A DNA stretch of 26,195 nucleotides, taken from IMG/VR virus record IMGVR_UViG_3300017763_005946, positions 1 through 26,195 of that record. One strand, 5' to 3'. The DNA comes from a virus. Made by a program: the position numbers and the translations under genes. The notes below the pieces were generated by a model. The model did no database searches. It was not told the DNA's origin and saw only the letters and a list, made by a program, of their open reading frames with translations. Below, piece by piece: positions 15,837 through 24,283 of the stretch (position 1 is the stretch's first letter; each line of letters starts with the position of its first letter).

Positions 15837-17158
15837 AACCAACTTGTATAATCAGTTGTCCAATAGATACCTTTAGCGGATATGGGCACCGTTCGCGCGA
15901 TTTTGTTCGCTCACTTATAGAGGTAAAAGATAAAGAATGGGATATTAAAATACTCCCTCAAAGGTGGGGAAACACCCCATGGGGGTTTTTAGATAAAAGT
16001 GATAAACTGCGTTCACGCTTTATAAATGAAATTACCCAACAACCCGAAATTTGGATGCAAATCAGTATTCCTAATGAATTCCAAAAAGTAGGTAAGTATA
16101 ATATTGGTGTTACTGCAGGTATTGAATCAACAGTTCCACCCCCTGATTTTATTAAGGGAATGAATAATATGGATTTGAATCTTGTATCTTCCCAATTTAC
16201 TAAGGATACCTTTAGTCAAGTTCAATTTACTGAAAATGATAAACAAGGTAACCCTATTAATCAAATTAAACTCGATAAACCTATTGAAGTATTATTCGAA
16301 GGGTTAGATACCGGGGTATATTTTAAAGAACCTAATAAATCAGGATTACTTAACAATATAGATGAAAGTTTTTGTTTCTTATTTACGGGTCATTGGTTAC
16401 CTGGTAAATTTGGTGAAGATAGAAAAAATGTTGCTACTATGATTAGAACTTTCCTTAAAACTTTTAATAAGAAAGGTATTAAACCCGCTCTACTATTAAA
16501 AACTAATAAGGTTGATTATAGTTTATTAGATAAAGAAGATATTCTTAAAGATATTAGAAAAATTAGAAATGAATTTACTAATAAAGAAAATCTCCCTAAC
16601 ATTTACATATTACATGGTGAATTTACCAATGATGAACTTAATAAATTAAATAATGATCCTAAAGTTAAGGCGTTTATATCCTTTACTAAAGGAGAAGGCT
16701 TTGGTCGCCCCCTATTAGAACAAGCAATTACAGGTAAACCAGTAATTACAACAAATTGGAGTGGCCATATTGATTTTATTAATGCTCAATATAATGTATT
16801 AATTGGGGGTGAATTAAAACCTATCCATGAATCCGCTGCTAATAAATGGTTACTTAAAGAAGCTAGTTGGTTTAATATTAATATAGAAGCCGCATCACAT
16901 GCCATAAAGGATGTTTATAAAAACTATAGAAAATATGTTGAACAAAGTCGTAAACAAACTAAGTGGCTTAAAGAAAACTTTAGCCAAGATAAAATGACTA
17001 AGGTACTTAAAAACCATATGGATAACATAAATGTGTCAGTAAATGTACCTTTTCAAATGCCCGGATTACAACTCCCTAAACTTAAAAAAGTAAGTGAGGA
17101 AAGCAAACCAGAATTGCCTAAACTTAAACTTCCTAAATTGCAAAAAATAAATGGATAA
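15833..17158 (+). CDS. Glycosyltransferase, GT-B fold (GT4-like), with a Leu-Pro-Lys repeat tail
   Basis: A 441-aa protein with an N-terminal CPIDTFSGYGHRSRDFV loop (about 9-25), a LFTGHWLPGKFGEDRKN segment at the domain junction and the donor-binding motif TKGEGFGRPLLEQAITGKP (about 285-303). The final 30 residues contain three LPKL units (LPKLKK, LPKLK, LPKLQK) that look like a disordered basic extension added to an ordinary catalytic core. The start at 15833 overlaps the preceding glycosyltransferase by ATGA, so the two are probably made together. Donor and acceptor unknown. Confidence 0.86.
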   Translation: MKPTCIISCPIDTFSGYGHRSRDFVRSLIEVKDKEWDIKILPQRWGNTPWGFLDKSDKLRSRFINEITQQPEIWMQISIPNEFQKVGKYNIGVTAGIESTVPPPDFIKGMNNMDLNLVSSQFTKDTFSQVQFTENDKQGNPINQIKLDKPIEVLFEGLDTGVYFKEPNKSGLLNNIDESFCFLFTGHWLPGKFGEDRKNVATMIRTFLKTFNKKGIKPALLLKTNKVDYSLLDKEDILKDIRKIRNEFTNKENLPNIYILHGEFTNDELNKLNNDPKVKAFISFTKGEGFGRPLLEQAITGKPVITTNWSGHIDFINAQYNVLIGGELKPIHESAANKWLLKEASWFNINIEAASHAIKDVYKNYRKYVEQSRKQTKWLKENFSQDKMTKVLKNHMDNINVSVNVPFQMPGLQLPKLKKVSEESKPELPKLKLPKLQKING

Positions 17159-17606
17159 TTTTGAAATATGTCCCTGTTGTGGGTCAAATGCTTGCACAAA
17201 AGCCCCTACTTCTGATGGTAATATTATCCAACAATGTTGGACTTGTGGGATGACTACTAATAACCTAATGGAGGATGGAAGCGAATTTGAAAAAGAAAAT
17301 TATAGCCAAACCGCAGAAATAATAAAGGATCTAAAACAAGTACATGAAAATTTGGCTTGGTATCCTAAAGTTATTAACTTACCCGAAAAGGGGATGGTAT
17401 TCCCCGAATGGAATAAACGAATAAAAGATTGGTATTGGGCTGCTGTTAAAGCAATTCCCGTAACAGAAGAAGAAAAAGATAAATATCCAGATCCTACTAA
17501 CCCAGGAGAATTTTATGAATTTAAAATGGATATTCCTAATATAAAACGTTATGGAAAGGATTGTTTTATGGATGCCGCTGAAGAAATAGGATTATTTGAA
17601 TCATGA
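17151..17606 (+). CDS. Zinc-ribbon protein, 151 aa, phage unknown
   Basis: The N-terminus has CPCCGS (8-13) and CWTCG (about 29-33), a zinc ribbon. The rest is aromatic and acidic (NLAWYPKVINLPEKGMVFPE, then WNKRIKDWYWAAVKAIPVTEEE), followed by GKDCFMDAAEEIGLF near the end. I recognise the style from phage hypothetical proteins but no assigned function. It overlaps the glycosyltransferase upstream by 8 bases and the GT2 gene downstream by 4, so it may be a small partner of the glycosylation enzymes. Confidence 0.68.
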   Translation: MDNFEICPCCGSNACTKAPTSDGNIIQQCWTCGMTTNNLMEDGSEFEKENYSQTAEIIKDLKQVHENLAWYPKVINLPEKGMVFPEWNKRIKDWYWAAVKAIPVTEEEKDKYPDPTNPGEFYEFKMDIPNIKRYGKDCFMDAAEEIGLFES

Positions 17607-18229
17607 AAGACCCTAAAATAAGTTACGCTATACCCGTACATAATGAGTACGAAGAAATAGATGGATTAATTAAGCATCTTTTAAAATATAAAAAAGAAGC
17701 AGATGAAATCGTAGTCCAATGTGATAAAGGCAATACTACAGAAAATGTTTATAAAGTATTAGATAAATATCATAATAAAATTAAGATTATTGAATTCCCC
17801 CTGAATAGGGATTTTGCAAGTTTTAAAAATAATCTTAAAAATAATTGTACTGGGGATTGGGTTTTTCAAATTGATGCTGATGAAATACCTGAGGAATATT
17901 TAATATCTATGCTTCCTACTATCTTAAAACAAAACCCTAATACCGAGGTATTTTGGGTCCCCCGGATTAATACTGTAGATGGTTTAACTAAGGAACATAT
18001 TCAAAAATGGGGGTGGAATGTTGAACCTAATGGTAGAGTTAACTTTCCTGACTATCAATGCCGTATACTCCAAAATACACCTACAATACAATGGGTAAGT
18101 AAGGTACACGAGGTATTATATGGGCATAAGAGCCAAACACAATTACCAGCAAATGATGAGTTTTGTCTTATTCACCCAAAATCCATAGAAAGACAAGAAA
18201 TTCAAAACAACTTTTATAATACAATCTAA
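17603..18229 (+). CDS. Glycosyltransferase family 2 (GT-A fold)
   Basis: A 208-aa protein with the GT2 start ISYAIPVHNEYEEIDGLIKHL (6-26), EIVVQCDKGNT in the nucleotide-binding strand and the metal-binding DADE (91-94, in FQIDADEIPEEY). VSKVHEVLYG further on resembles the acceptor-side motif of the small LgtF-like GT2 enzymes. At 208 residues it is short but complete for that group. It should transfer a sugar with inversion and needs a divalent metal. Substrates unknown. Confidence 0.85.
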   Translation: MKDPKISYAIPVHNEYEEIDGLIKHLLKYKKEADEIVVQCDKGNTTENVYKVLDKYHNKIKIIEFPLNRDFASFKNNLKNNCTGDWVFQIDADEIPEEYLISMLPTILKQNPNTEVFWVPRINTVDGLTKEHIQKWGWNVEPNGRVNFPDYQCRILQNTPTIQWVSKVHEVLYGHKSQTQLPANDEFCLIHPKSIERQEIQNNFYNTI

Positions 18230-18235
18230 TATATA

Positions 18236-19075
18236 ATGGTTTTTTGGAGAACATATAATAATAAGGTATATCCTACTCAAGAAGTAAATATGTTAGGCTT
18301 TCAACTAAATGACCCATCATATATTCCTAATGAGTATCTAGAAAAGCAAAATTTTGTAGTTTTAAGAACTTGTTTCGGTGTAGGTGATTGGGGAATTATA
18401 TCAGCATTTCCACGAAAACTTAAAGAAAAATACCCAAATTGTAAAGTATGGATACCATCACCAAAATTACTTAAAGAAATGTTTGGGCATTTAGAACAAA
18501 ACTGGAGTTCCTGGTCAAGTCCCTTCCAAGTAGTTCATACAATTTTTGACAATAACCCCCATATTGATGGGTTTATTGATTCATTTGAAGGCGATGCTTT
18601 TAATGATCATTACAGAATTACAGATGGTAGTGATACACCCCTTATGGAGGAATTACTAAGATTTTGGCAGTTTAATAATTTTGATAACATAGAACCAGAG
18701 TTATACTTTACAGATAAAGAAATAAAATTATCTAAACAAATAATTAAAGAACACTGTGATGGAAAATTTGGGACTTTACTAATTTCTAACCGCTATAAAA
18801 ATGAAGGGAAAAAATTAATTCAACAAAAGTTAGATGAATATAATTTACCTATGTTCTATTGGACTTCTAAAAAAGATAGTGGTTTTAAATTCAAAAGAGC
18901 ATTAGATTTAAGACATGTGGATACTCGTATACAATTGTGCATTAAAACATTAGCAACTTTTAATGTTGGTAACCAAACAGGGGTAAATGATACAATAGCT
19001 AATTATGTTCCTACTTACACAGTACCTAGAGGTAAATTAGGTTCTAATTACATTAAAAGCGAAATATATCTATGA
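18236..19075 (+). CDS. GT9-like glycosyltransferase or related protein
   Basis: A 279-aa protein. The segment NFVVLRTCFGVGDWGIISAFPRKLKEKYPNC (about 39-69) resembles the N-terminal GDxxxxxPAL...P...I region of heptosyltransferase-type (GT9) GT-B enzymes. CIKTLATFNVGNQTGVNDTIANY near the C-terminus matches their nucleotide-binding end, where a conserved G-x-x-TG lies. The ATG at 18236 leaves a 6-base gap after the GT2 stop. The family is tentative because key GT9 residues are only partly visible. Confidence 0.55.
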   Translation: MVFWRTYNNKVYPTQEVNMLGFQLNDPSYIPNEYLEKQNFVVLRTCFGVGDWGIISAFPRKLKEKYPNCKVWIPSPKLLKEMFGHLEQNWSSWSSPFQVVHTIFDNNPHIDGFIDSFEGDAFNDHYRITDGSDTPLMEELLRFWQFNNFDNIEPELYFTDKEIKLSKQIIKEHCDGKFGTLLISNRYKNEGKKLIQQKLDEYNLPMFYWTSKKDSGFKFKRALDLRHVDTRIQLCIKTLATFNVGNQTGVNDTIANYVPTYTVPRGKLGSNYIKSEIYL

Positions 19076-19749
19076 GAATAGCAGTATACACTTCAATATT
19101 TGGTAAATACGATATACTCCATGAGGATCAATTCCAAATGGAAGGAGTAGATTATTTATGTTTTACGGATGAAGATTTACAATCTAATACTTGGAATATA
19201 ATTAAATCAACCCCTATATATAATGACCCCAACAGGAACGCTAAAAAATATAAAATTTTACCACATAGATACCTTCAGGATTATGATTATTCTGTATGGA
19301 TAGATGGGAATATTTTAATAATATCAGATATTAGGGATTTAATTAAAAAAAGTCACTATCAAGTTTTTGATCACAATAAGACTATTTTAGACCCTAGAGA
19401 TTGTATTTACCAAGAATATAATGCTATTATGCAATTAGGACAACAAAGTGGGAATTATAAAGATAATCCCCAATTAATGCATAAACAAGTAAGTAGATAT
19501 GTAAATGAAGGATATCCCTCCAACAATGGTTTAGCTACTAACCCTATTTTACTTAGGAAACATAATGATCCCGATGTAATAAAGAATATGGAAGACTGGT
19601 GGGTTGAAATAAAATATGGTTCTAGAAGAGATCAATTAAGTTTTAATTATATAGCTTGGAAAAATGATTTTAAATTTAATTATTTAGAGGGTGATAGTAG
19701 AAAAAATAAATACTTTTTACAAACGGGTAAACACCAAAAAAGAAAATAA
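19072..19749 (+). CDS. TOD1/MUCI70 (DUF616)-like glycosyltransferase
   Basis: A 225-aa protein that starts RIAVYTSIFGKYDILHEDQF and continues VDYLCFTDED. Then come NAKKYKILPHRYLQDYDYSVWIDGN (about 56-80) and FNYIAWKND near 200. This is the pattern of the TOD1/MUCI70 (formerly DUF616) glycosyltransferase-like domain, known in plants and bacteria as a nucleotide-sugar transferase fold. The acidic WIDGN stands where a DxD-type motif is expected. It overlaps its upstream neighbour by ATGA. Substrate unknown. Confidence 0.7.
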   Translation: MRIAVYTSIFGKYDILHEDQFQMEGVDYLCFTDEDLQSNTWNIIKSTPIYNDPNRNAKKYKILPHRYLQDYDYSVWIDGNILIISDIRDLIKKSHYQVFDHNKTILDPRDCIYQEYNAIMQLGQQSGNYKDNPQLMHKQVSRYVNEGYPSNNGLATNPILLRKHNDPDVIKNMEDWWVEIKYGSRRDQLSFNYIAWKNDFKFNYLEGDSRKNKYFLQTGKHQKRK

Positions 19750-20094
19750 ATGAATTATAAAGAAACTCGCCCTTGGGGTACATTTGAAAATCTACTAGAT
19801 TCAAACTATTGTAAGGTAAAACAAATTATAATTAAACCTGGGCAATCACCTAGCTACCAATATCACTTTAAAAGAGAAGAAGTATGGGTAGTAGTACAGG
19901 GTGAAGGGGAATTAAAATTAAATGATAAAATAACCCCTGTTATTGCAAATCAAATAATTCATATCCCAGTTGAAGCAAAACACCAAATAAAAAACACGGG
20001 TAACACAGATTTAGTATTTATTGAAGTTCAGTTGGGTTCTTATTTTGGTGAAGACGATATTGTTAGATTAGAAGATAACTATGGAAGAGTATAA
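19750..20094 (+). CDS. Cupin, mannose-6-phosphate isomerase type II-like
   Basis: A 114-aa single cupin domain. RPWGTFENLL (7-16) is the usual start of the type II phosphomannose isomerase domain. Metal-site residues lie in YQYHFKREEVWVVVQGEGE (about 37-55), and the end IEVQLGSYFGEDDIVRLEDNYGR is nearly a consensus. In bacteria this domain is usually the C-terminus of the bifunctional GDP-mannose pyrophosphorylase/isomerase. Here it stands alone, directly before a gene whose N-terminus is a nucleotidyltransferase. It likely interconverts a keto- and aldo-sugar phosphate, or an NDP-sugar. It overlaps the next gene by 14 bases. Confidence 0.88.
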   Translation: MNYKETRPWGTFENLLDSNYCKVKQIIIKPGQSPSYQYHFKREEVWVVVQGEGELKLNDKITPVIANQIIHIPVEAKHQIKNTGNTDLVFIEVQLGSYFGEDDIVRLEDNYGRV

Positions 20095-21607
20095 GGTACT
20101 GATAACCACAAGTGGTATTGGTAGTAGATTAGGTAATCTTACTGATTTTACTAATAAATGTTTAGTTAGAGTAGGAGATAAACCTGCCCTATCTTATATA
20201 ATAGAATCATATCCTAAAGATACTAAATTTGTTATTACTTTAGGGCATTTTGGTTCATATGTAAAAGAATTTTTAGAACTAACATATCCTGATAAAGATT
20301 TTACATTTATTAATGTAGATAAATTTAAAGGAGAAGGAAGTAGTTTAGGATATTCCATATTACAGGCAAAATCTTACCTCCAGTGTCCTTTCATATTTCA
20401 TGCTAGCGATACAATACTAACAAAAGAAGATAAAATTCCTCTCCCTATTACTAACTGGTGTGCTGGAGCATACAAAGAAGAAACATCTCAATATAGAACT
20501 TTAAGAGTTAGTAATAGTAAAGTTACCCTTATAAATGAAAAAGGAGAAATCAACTATGACTATCCTTATATAGGATTATGTGGTATTAAAGATTATAAAT
20601 TATTCTGGTCTTGTTTAGAAAATCTTCCTAATAAACATTCTTTGTCGGATGTACATGTTATTAATGAAATGTTAAAATCTATATCTTTTGAATTTAAACA
20701 AATTGATAAATGGTTAGATATAGGGAACGTTACGGAATTAAATAAAACTAGAAAACATTTTGGTAGTAGTATAGAAGTTTTAGACAAATTAAATGAATCA
20801 ATTTACTTTTTTGATAACTTTGTTATTAAATTTTTTTCTGATCCTGTTACTAATAAAAATAGGGTAGATAGGGCTCTAAAATTATACCCCCTAGTCCCAC
20901 AAATATTAGGATCAACTAATAATTTTTATAAGTACCAAAAAGCTGAGGGTAAACTTTTTTCTAAATCTGTAAATGAAGTATCATTTACTAAATTTTTAAA
21001 ATGGGCCCATAACAACTTATGGATTAAAACAACTAAAGATTCTTTTAAAACTAGCTGCCATAAATTTTATATAGATAAGTCTTTGGATAGAATTTCTTTG
21101 TACCTAAAAGAATATACTGACTGTAACAATATAAATGGGGAGTCTTTACCATCTATTTACTCATTATTTGACCAAATTGACAAACAAAAATTATGTAATG
21201 GAATACCTAGCCAATTTCACGGTGATTTTATTTTAGATAATATAATAGAAACTAATAAAGACTTTACTCTAATAGATTGGAGACAAGATTTTGCTGGCGA
21301 TCTAGAAGTAGGAGATATTTACTACGATCTAGCTAAACTTAACCATAATTTAACGGTAAACCATGGTATTATAGATCAAGGATTATATAGTCACTCTCCC
21401 GAAAACTGTTATATACTATGTAATAGTACTTTGCTAAGATGTAAAAAATTATTACATAAATTTATAATAGAACATGGTTATGACCTTAAAAAGGTAGAAT
21501 TACTTACTTCTATAATTTGGTTAAACATGGCCCCATTACATGAATACCCCTTTAATAAATTTTTATTTAATTTTGGGAAATATAATTTTTATAAAAACTT
21601 ACAATGA
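20081..21607 (+). CDS. Nucleotidyltransferase fused to an APH/choline-kinase-type kinase
   Basis: A 508-aa two-domain protein. Residues 1-235 are a sugar- or choline-phosphate nucleotidyltransferase: ITTSGIGSRLGNLTDFTNK (8-26) holds the GxGxRL-x-x-x-T-x-x-x-NK motif, then VGDKPALSYIIE and HASDTIL for the metal site. Residues about 245-508 are a phosphotransferase of the aminoglycoside/choline kinase type: HGDFILDNII gives catalytic D382 and N387, and LIDWRQDFAGDLEVGDIYYDL gives the metal-binding aspartate and the GD-x-x-YDLAK segment. One chain could therefore phosphorylate a small molecule and then activate it with an NTP, like LicA plus LicC. The substrate is not predictable. Overlaps on both sides support coupled expression. 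Confidence 0.85.
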   Translation: MEEYKVLITTSGIGSRLGNLTDFTNKCLVRVGDKPALSYIIESYPKDTKFVITLGHFGSYVKEFLELTYPDKDFTFINVDKFKGEGSSLGYSILQAKSYLQCPFIFHASDTILTKEDKIPLPITNWCAGAYKEETSQYRTLRVSNSKVTLINEKGEINYDYPYIGLCGIKDYKLFWSCLENLPNKHSLSDVHVINEMLKSISFEFKQIDKWLDIGNVTELNKTRKHFGSSIEVLDKLNESIYFFDNFVIKFFSDPVTNKNRVDRALKLYPLVPQILGSTNNFYKYQKAEGKLFSKSVNEVSFTKFLKWAHNNLWIKTTKDSFKTSCHKFYIDKSLDRISLYLKEYTDCNNINGESLPSIYSLFDQIDKQKLCNGIPSQFHGDFILDNIIETNKDFTLIDWRQDFAGDLEVGDIYYDLAKLNHNLTVNHGIIDQGLYSHSPENCYILCNSTLLRCKKLLHKFIIEHGYDLKKVELLTSIIWLNMAPLHEYPFNKFLFNFGKYNFYKNLQ

Positions 21608-22548
21608 ATTATCCTAAATATTACATAGGACCCATGTCTAAAAATATAGTAAATGCTATTATTGAATTTTGCAATGAAACAAAACATAATATAGGCTTAA
21701 TTCCTTCTAGGAGACAAATAGAGTGGAATGGTGGATATGTTAATAACTGGACTACCGAAGAATTTAGTAAACATGCTATCTCACTAATCCTTAAAAGAGA
21801 CCATTCTGGTCCAGGTCAAGGTTATACAGATGATGATGGTTTTACTTCTTTAAAAGAAGATTGTAAATATTTTAATTTAATTCATATAGATCCCTGGAAA
21901 AAATATCCTAAATATAAAGATGGATTACGATGGACTATAAAAATGATTAAATTTTGTTATAATCTTAATCCCAATATTGAGTTTGAGGTAGGAACCGAGG
22001 AAGCCATAAGAAAATTTGAACCCGGGAAATTAGATATGTTATTAAATGATCTTCATACTACATTAGAAGAAAAAATATTTGCTCAAATTAAATACTTAGT
22101 AATTCAATCAGGTACATCTTTAAAAGGTAATTTAAATACTGGAGAGTATAATAAAAATAGACTTTTAAATATGGTTAAAATAGCTAAATCTTGGAATTTA
22201 CTTTCTAAAGAACATAATGGAGATTATATACCTGTAGATCTTATAAAAGAAAAAATGTCTTTAGGCCTAAATTCAATTAATATAGCCCCTGAATTTGGTC
22301 TTATAGAAACTCAAACATACATAGATAATAATATTGATTTAGATAAATTTTGGGAAATCTGTTATAATTCTAAACGATGGGAAAAATGGGTCAATACAGA
22401 TTTTGATCCACTTACACAAAAAGAAGATTTAATTAAAATATGTGGACATTATGTTTTATCTAATCCTGAGTTTTTAAAAATTAAACCTAATATTGATACC
22501 CAAATTAAAACTAATATAAAGAAAAAATTATATGAGTTATATGGATAA
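21604..22548 (+). CDS. GatZ/KbaZ-like TIM-barrel aldolase family protein (tentative)
   Basis: A 314-aa protein with NIGLIPSRRQIEWNGGYVNN (about 30-49), LILKRDHSGPGQGYTDDDG (about 62-80) and FNLIHIDPWKKYP (about 91-103). These blocks follow the order and spacing of the class II tagatose-bisphosphate aldolase subunit family (SRRQ-x-x-x-x-GGY, RDHGGPGQG, IHIDPWK). That family is often found in polysaccharide loci rather than galactitol catabolism. It would build or split a phosphorylated sugar from a small precursor. Position between the nucleotidyltransferase-kinase and a HAD phosphatase fits a sugar-precursor step. The name is from memory of motifs and needs a profile search. Confidence 0.6.
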   Translation: MNYPKYYIGPMSKNIVNAIIEFCNETKHNIGLIPSRRQIEWNGGYVNNWTTEEFSKHAISLILKRDHSGPGQGYTDDDGFTSLKEDCKYFNLIHIDPWKKYPKYKDGLRWTIKMIKFCYNLNPNIEFEVGTEEAIRKFEPGKLDMLLNDLHTTLEEKIFAQIKYLVIQSGTSLKGNLNTGEYNKNRLLNMVKIAKSWNLLSKEHNGDYIPVDLIKEKMSLGLNSINIAPEFGLIETQTYIDNNIDLDKFWEICYNSKRWEKWVNTDFDPLTQKEDLIKICGHYVLSNPEFLKIKPNIDTQIKTNIKKKLYELYG

Positions 22549-22903
22549 AAGACCAGTTACTATATTTTGTGACATTGATGGTACTTTAGTAACACATACT
22601 AAACCTACAGATTCACAAAGGCCCTCACATAAATTAAATCTATTAGAAGGTACTATAGAAAAAATTTTAGAGTGGGATAAATTGGGTTATAATATTATTC
22701 TTACTACGGGTAGAAAGGAAAGTCTTAGAGAAGTAACTAAAAACCAATTAGAGGAAGCAGGAATCATTTATGATCAATTAATAATGGGTATTGGTGGTGG
22801 TAAACGTTATATTATAAATGATAGAAAACCTTATGGTGATGAAAATTATGCATTTGCCATAAACTTAGAACGTAATAAAGGAATTAAAAGTATAGAAATA
22901 TGA
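22532..22903 (+). CDS. Small HAD-family phosphatase
   Basis: A 123-aa capless HAD enzyme. Motif I is FCDIDGTLV (D14, D16), motif II ILTTGRKES (T58/T59), motif III K91 in GGGKRYIINDRKP and motif IV D97. The sugar-locus phosphatases of this type remove phosphate from intermediates such as Kdo 8-phosphate or heptose phosphates. Two starts are possible: ATG 22532 (17-base overlap with the previous gene) or ATG 22541 (8-base overlap); no ribosome-binding site separates them. It lies directly after the aldolase-like gene, which suits a make-then-dephosphorylate sequence. Confidence 0.87.
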   Translation: MSYMDKRPVTIFCDIDGTLVTHTKPTDSQRPSHKLNLLEGTIEKILEWDKLGYNIILTTGRKESLREVTKNQLEEAGIIYDQLIMGIGGGKRYIINDRKPYGDENYAFAINLERNKGIKSIEI

Positions 22904-23676
22904 GAGTAGCTTTATGTCTTTATGGATTAGTAGGCAGTGATAGAGGAAAGTCCTATGATAAAAAGGGGGGTACTGATGAAGTATTAAAAGAATGTTCTAA
23001 TTCATTCCAAAAACACATTATTAATAAAAACAACACTGATGTATTTTTTCATACATGGGATTATGAATTTGAAAAAGAATTAGTAAAAAATTACACCCCT
23101 AAATTATATAAAATAGAACCCCAAAAAGTATTCGAAAATACAGTTTCGGGCCCCACAAAAAGAGTTCAAGCCCATTATAGTAAATGGTATAGTACAAAAG
23201 TTGTAAATGATCTAAGACAAAAATATGAAGCCGATAATAATTTTAAATATGATTTTGTTATAACTTCCCGTTTTGATATGATTTGGACTGTAGATGTTAT
23301 TTGTGCAAATCTTAATAAAGATATTTTTTATATACCTGGAACTACAAAAGGAAAAGTACCATGGGGATGGCCTAATAATAAAAATGGAACTGATTATGAA
23401 ATAGACGATTTATGGTGTATTAGTAATAGTAAAAACATGGATGATTTTAGTTTACTTTATAACCATATTAACGACTATATTATAAAAGAAAAATGTCCAG
23501 TATGGAATAGTATATCTAACCACATGTTATCTGTTTATCATCTAAAAAAATTAAAATTATTACCTAATAAAACTAAAAGATTATTATGTGGGCCTGAATT
23601 ACCTAATAATACGGGTTACAGTGATTACCAACTTTACAGAACCTTTTTAAAAAAGCAAAATAATGGAATTATATAA
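22900..23676 (+). CDS. Glycosyltransferase-like protein of the carbohydrate island (function unproven)
   Basis: A 258-aa protein starting MRVALCLYGLVGSDRGKSYD and continuing with DVFFHTWD (near 47-54), then SKWYSTKVVNDLRQKYE and FKYDFVITSRFDMIWTVD (about 114-131). These blocks recur in hypothetical proteins of phage and bacterial polysaccharide loci that are often listed as putative glycosyltransferases. SRFDMIW is the best candidate for an acidic donor-binding site. I know no characterised member. The gene overlaps the HAD gene by ATGA and the methyltransferase gene by 14 bases. Confidence 0.6.
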   Translation: MRVALCLYGLVGSDRGKSYDKKGGTDEVLKECSNSFQKHIINKNNTDVFFHTWDYEFEKELVKNYTPKLYKIEPQKVFENTVSGPTKRVQAHYSKWYSTKVVNDLRQKYEADNNFKYDFVITSRFDMIWTVDVICANLNKDIFYIPGTTKGKVPWGWPNNKNGTDYEIDDLWCISNSKNMDDFSLLYNHINDYIIKEKCPVWNSISNHMLSVYHLKKLKLLPNKTKRLLCGPELPNNTGYSDYQLYRTFLKKQNNGII

Positions 23677-24283
23677 ATACAAAAATTACGAGGATTATAA
23701 AAAAAATCAAATTGATGCTAATATAAGAAAGATAAATAATTCTTATGTTGATCCTAATTCTTTATGTTCTTTACTTGATTATTTAGTAAAAGACCTAAAT
23801 ATAAACCCAAAATTAATATTATGTCATGGTACTAGAAGAGGATTAGAACAACAATATATTATTGATTTTTTGAACCCTCTAGGCTACACTCCTGAAGTTA
23901 TTGGTACCGAAATAAGCCCCACAGCTACAGATTATCCTCATACAATACAATGGGATTTCCATGAAACAAAACCAGAATGGATCAATAATACAGACATAGT
24001 TTATACAAATTCTTTTGATCACTCATGTAAACCACAAGAATGTCTAGATACATGGATGTCATGTCTAAATAATAAAGGAGTTTGTATTATAGAATATAGT
24101 CCGGATTGTGATAATAAATCTCAAGCAGCTGATCCTTTTGCGGCTACATTAGATGAATATAAAACTTTTATTAAAGAAAAATATGAAATTGTAGATGTAT
24201 TAGTTAATGAAGGAATTCCCGATAATGGGCTTACCCATAAAGGTGTTAGATATTTTATTATTATAAATAATAAAAATGAGTAA
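23663..24283 (+). CDS. SAM-dependent methyltransferase-like protein
   Basis: A 206-aa Rossmann-like protein. LILCHGTRRGLEQQYI (about 52-67) stands where motif I (a glycine-rich loop after a strand) occurs, VIGTEISPTATDYPHTIQWDF gives the acidic post-I strand (E82), and NTDIVYTNSFDHSCKP gives motif IV with D and N residues. GVCIIEYSPDCDN is the motif VI strand. The pattern matches small methyltransferases that modify sugars in polysaccharide loci. Its place between glycosyltransferase-type genes suggests a methylated glycan. Confidence 0.65.
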   Translation: MELYKYKNYEDYKKNQIDANIRKINNSYVDPNSLCSLLDYLVKDLNINPKLILCHGTRRGLEQQYIIDFLNPLGYTPEVIGTEISPTATDYPHTIQWDFHETKPEWINNTDIVYTNSFDHSCKPQECLDTWMSCLNNKGVCIIEYSPDCDNKSQAADPFAATLDEYKTFIKEKYEIVDVLVNEGIPDNGLTHKGVRYFIIINNKNE

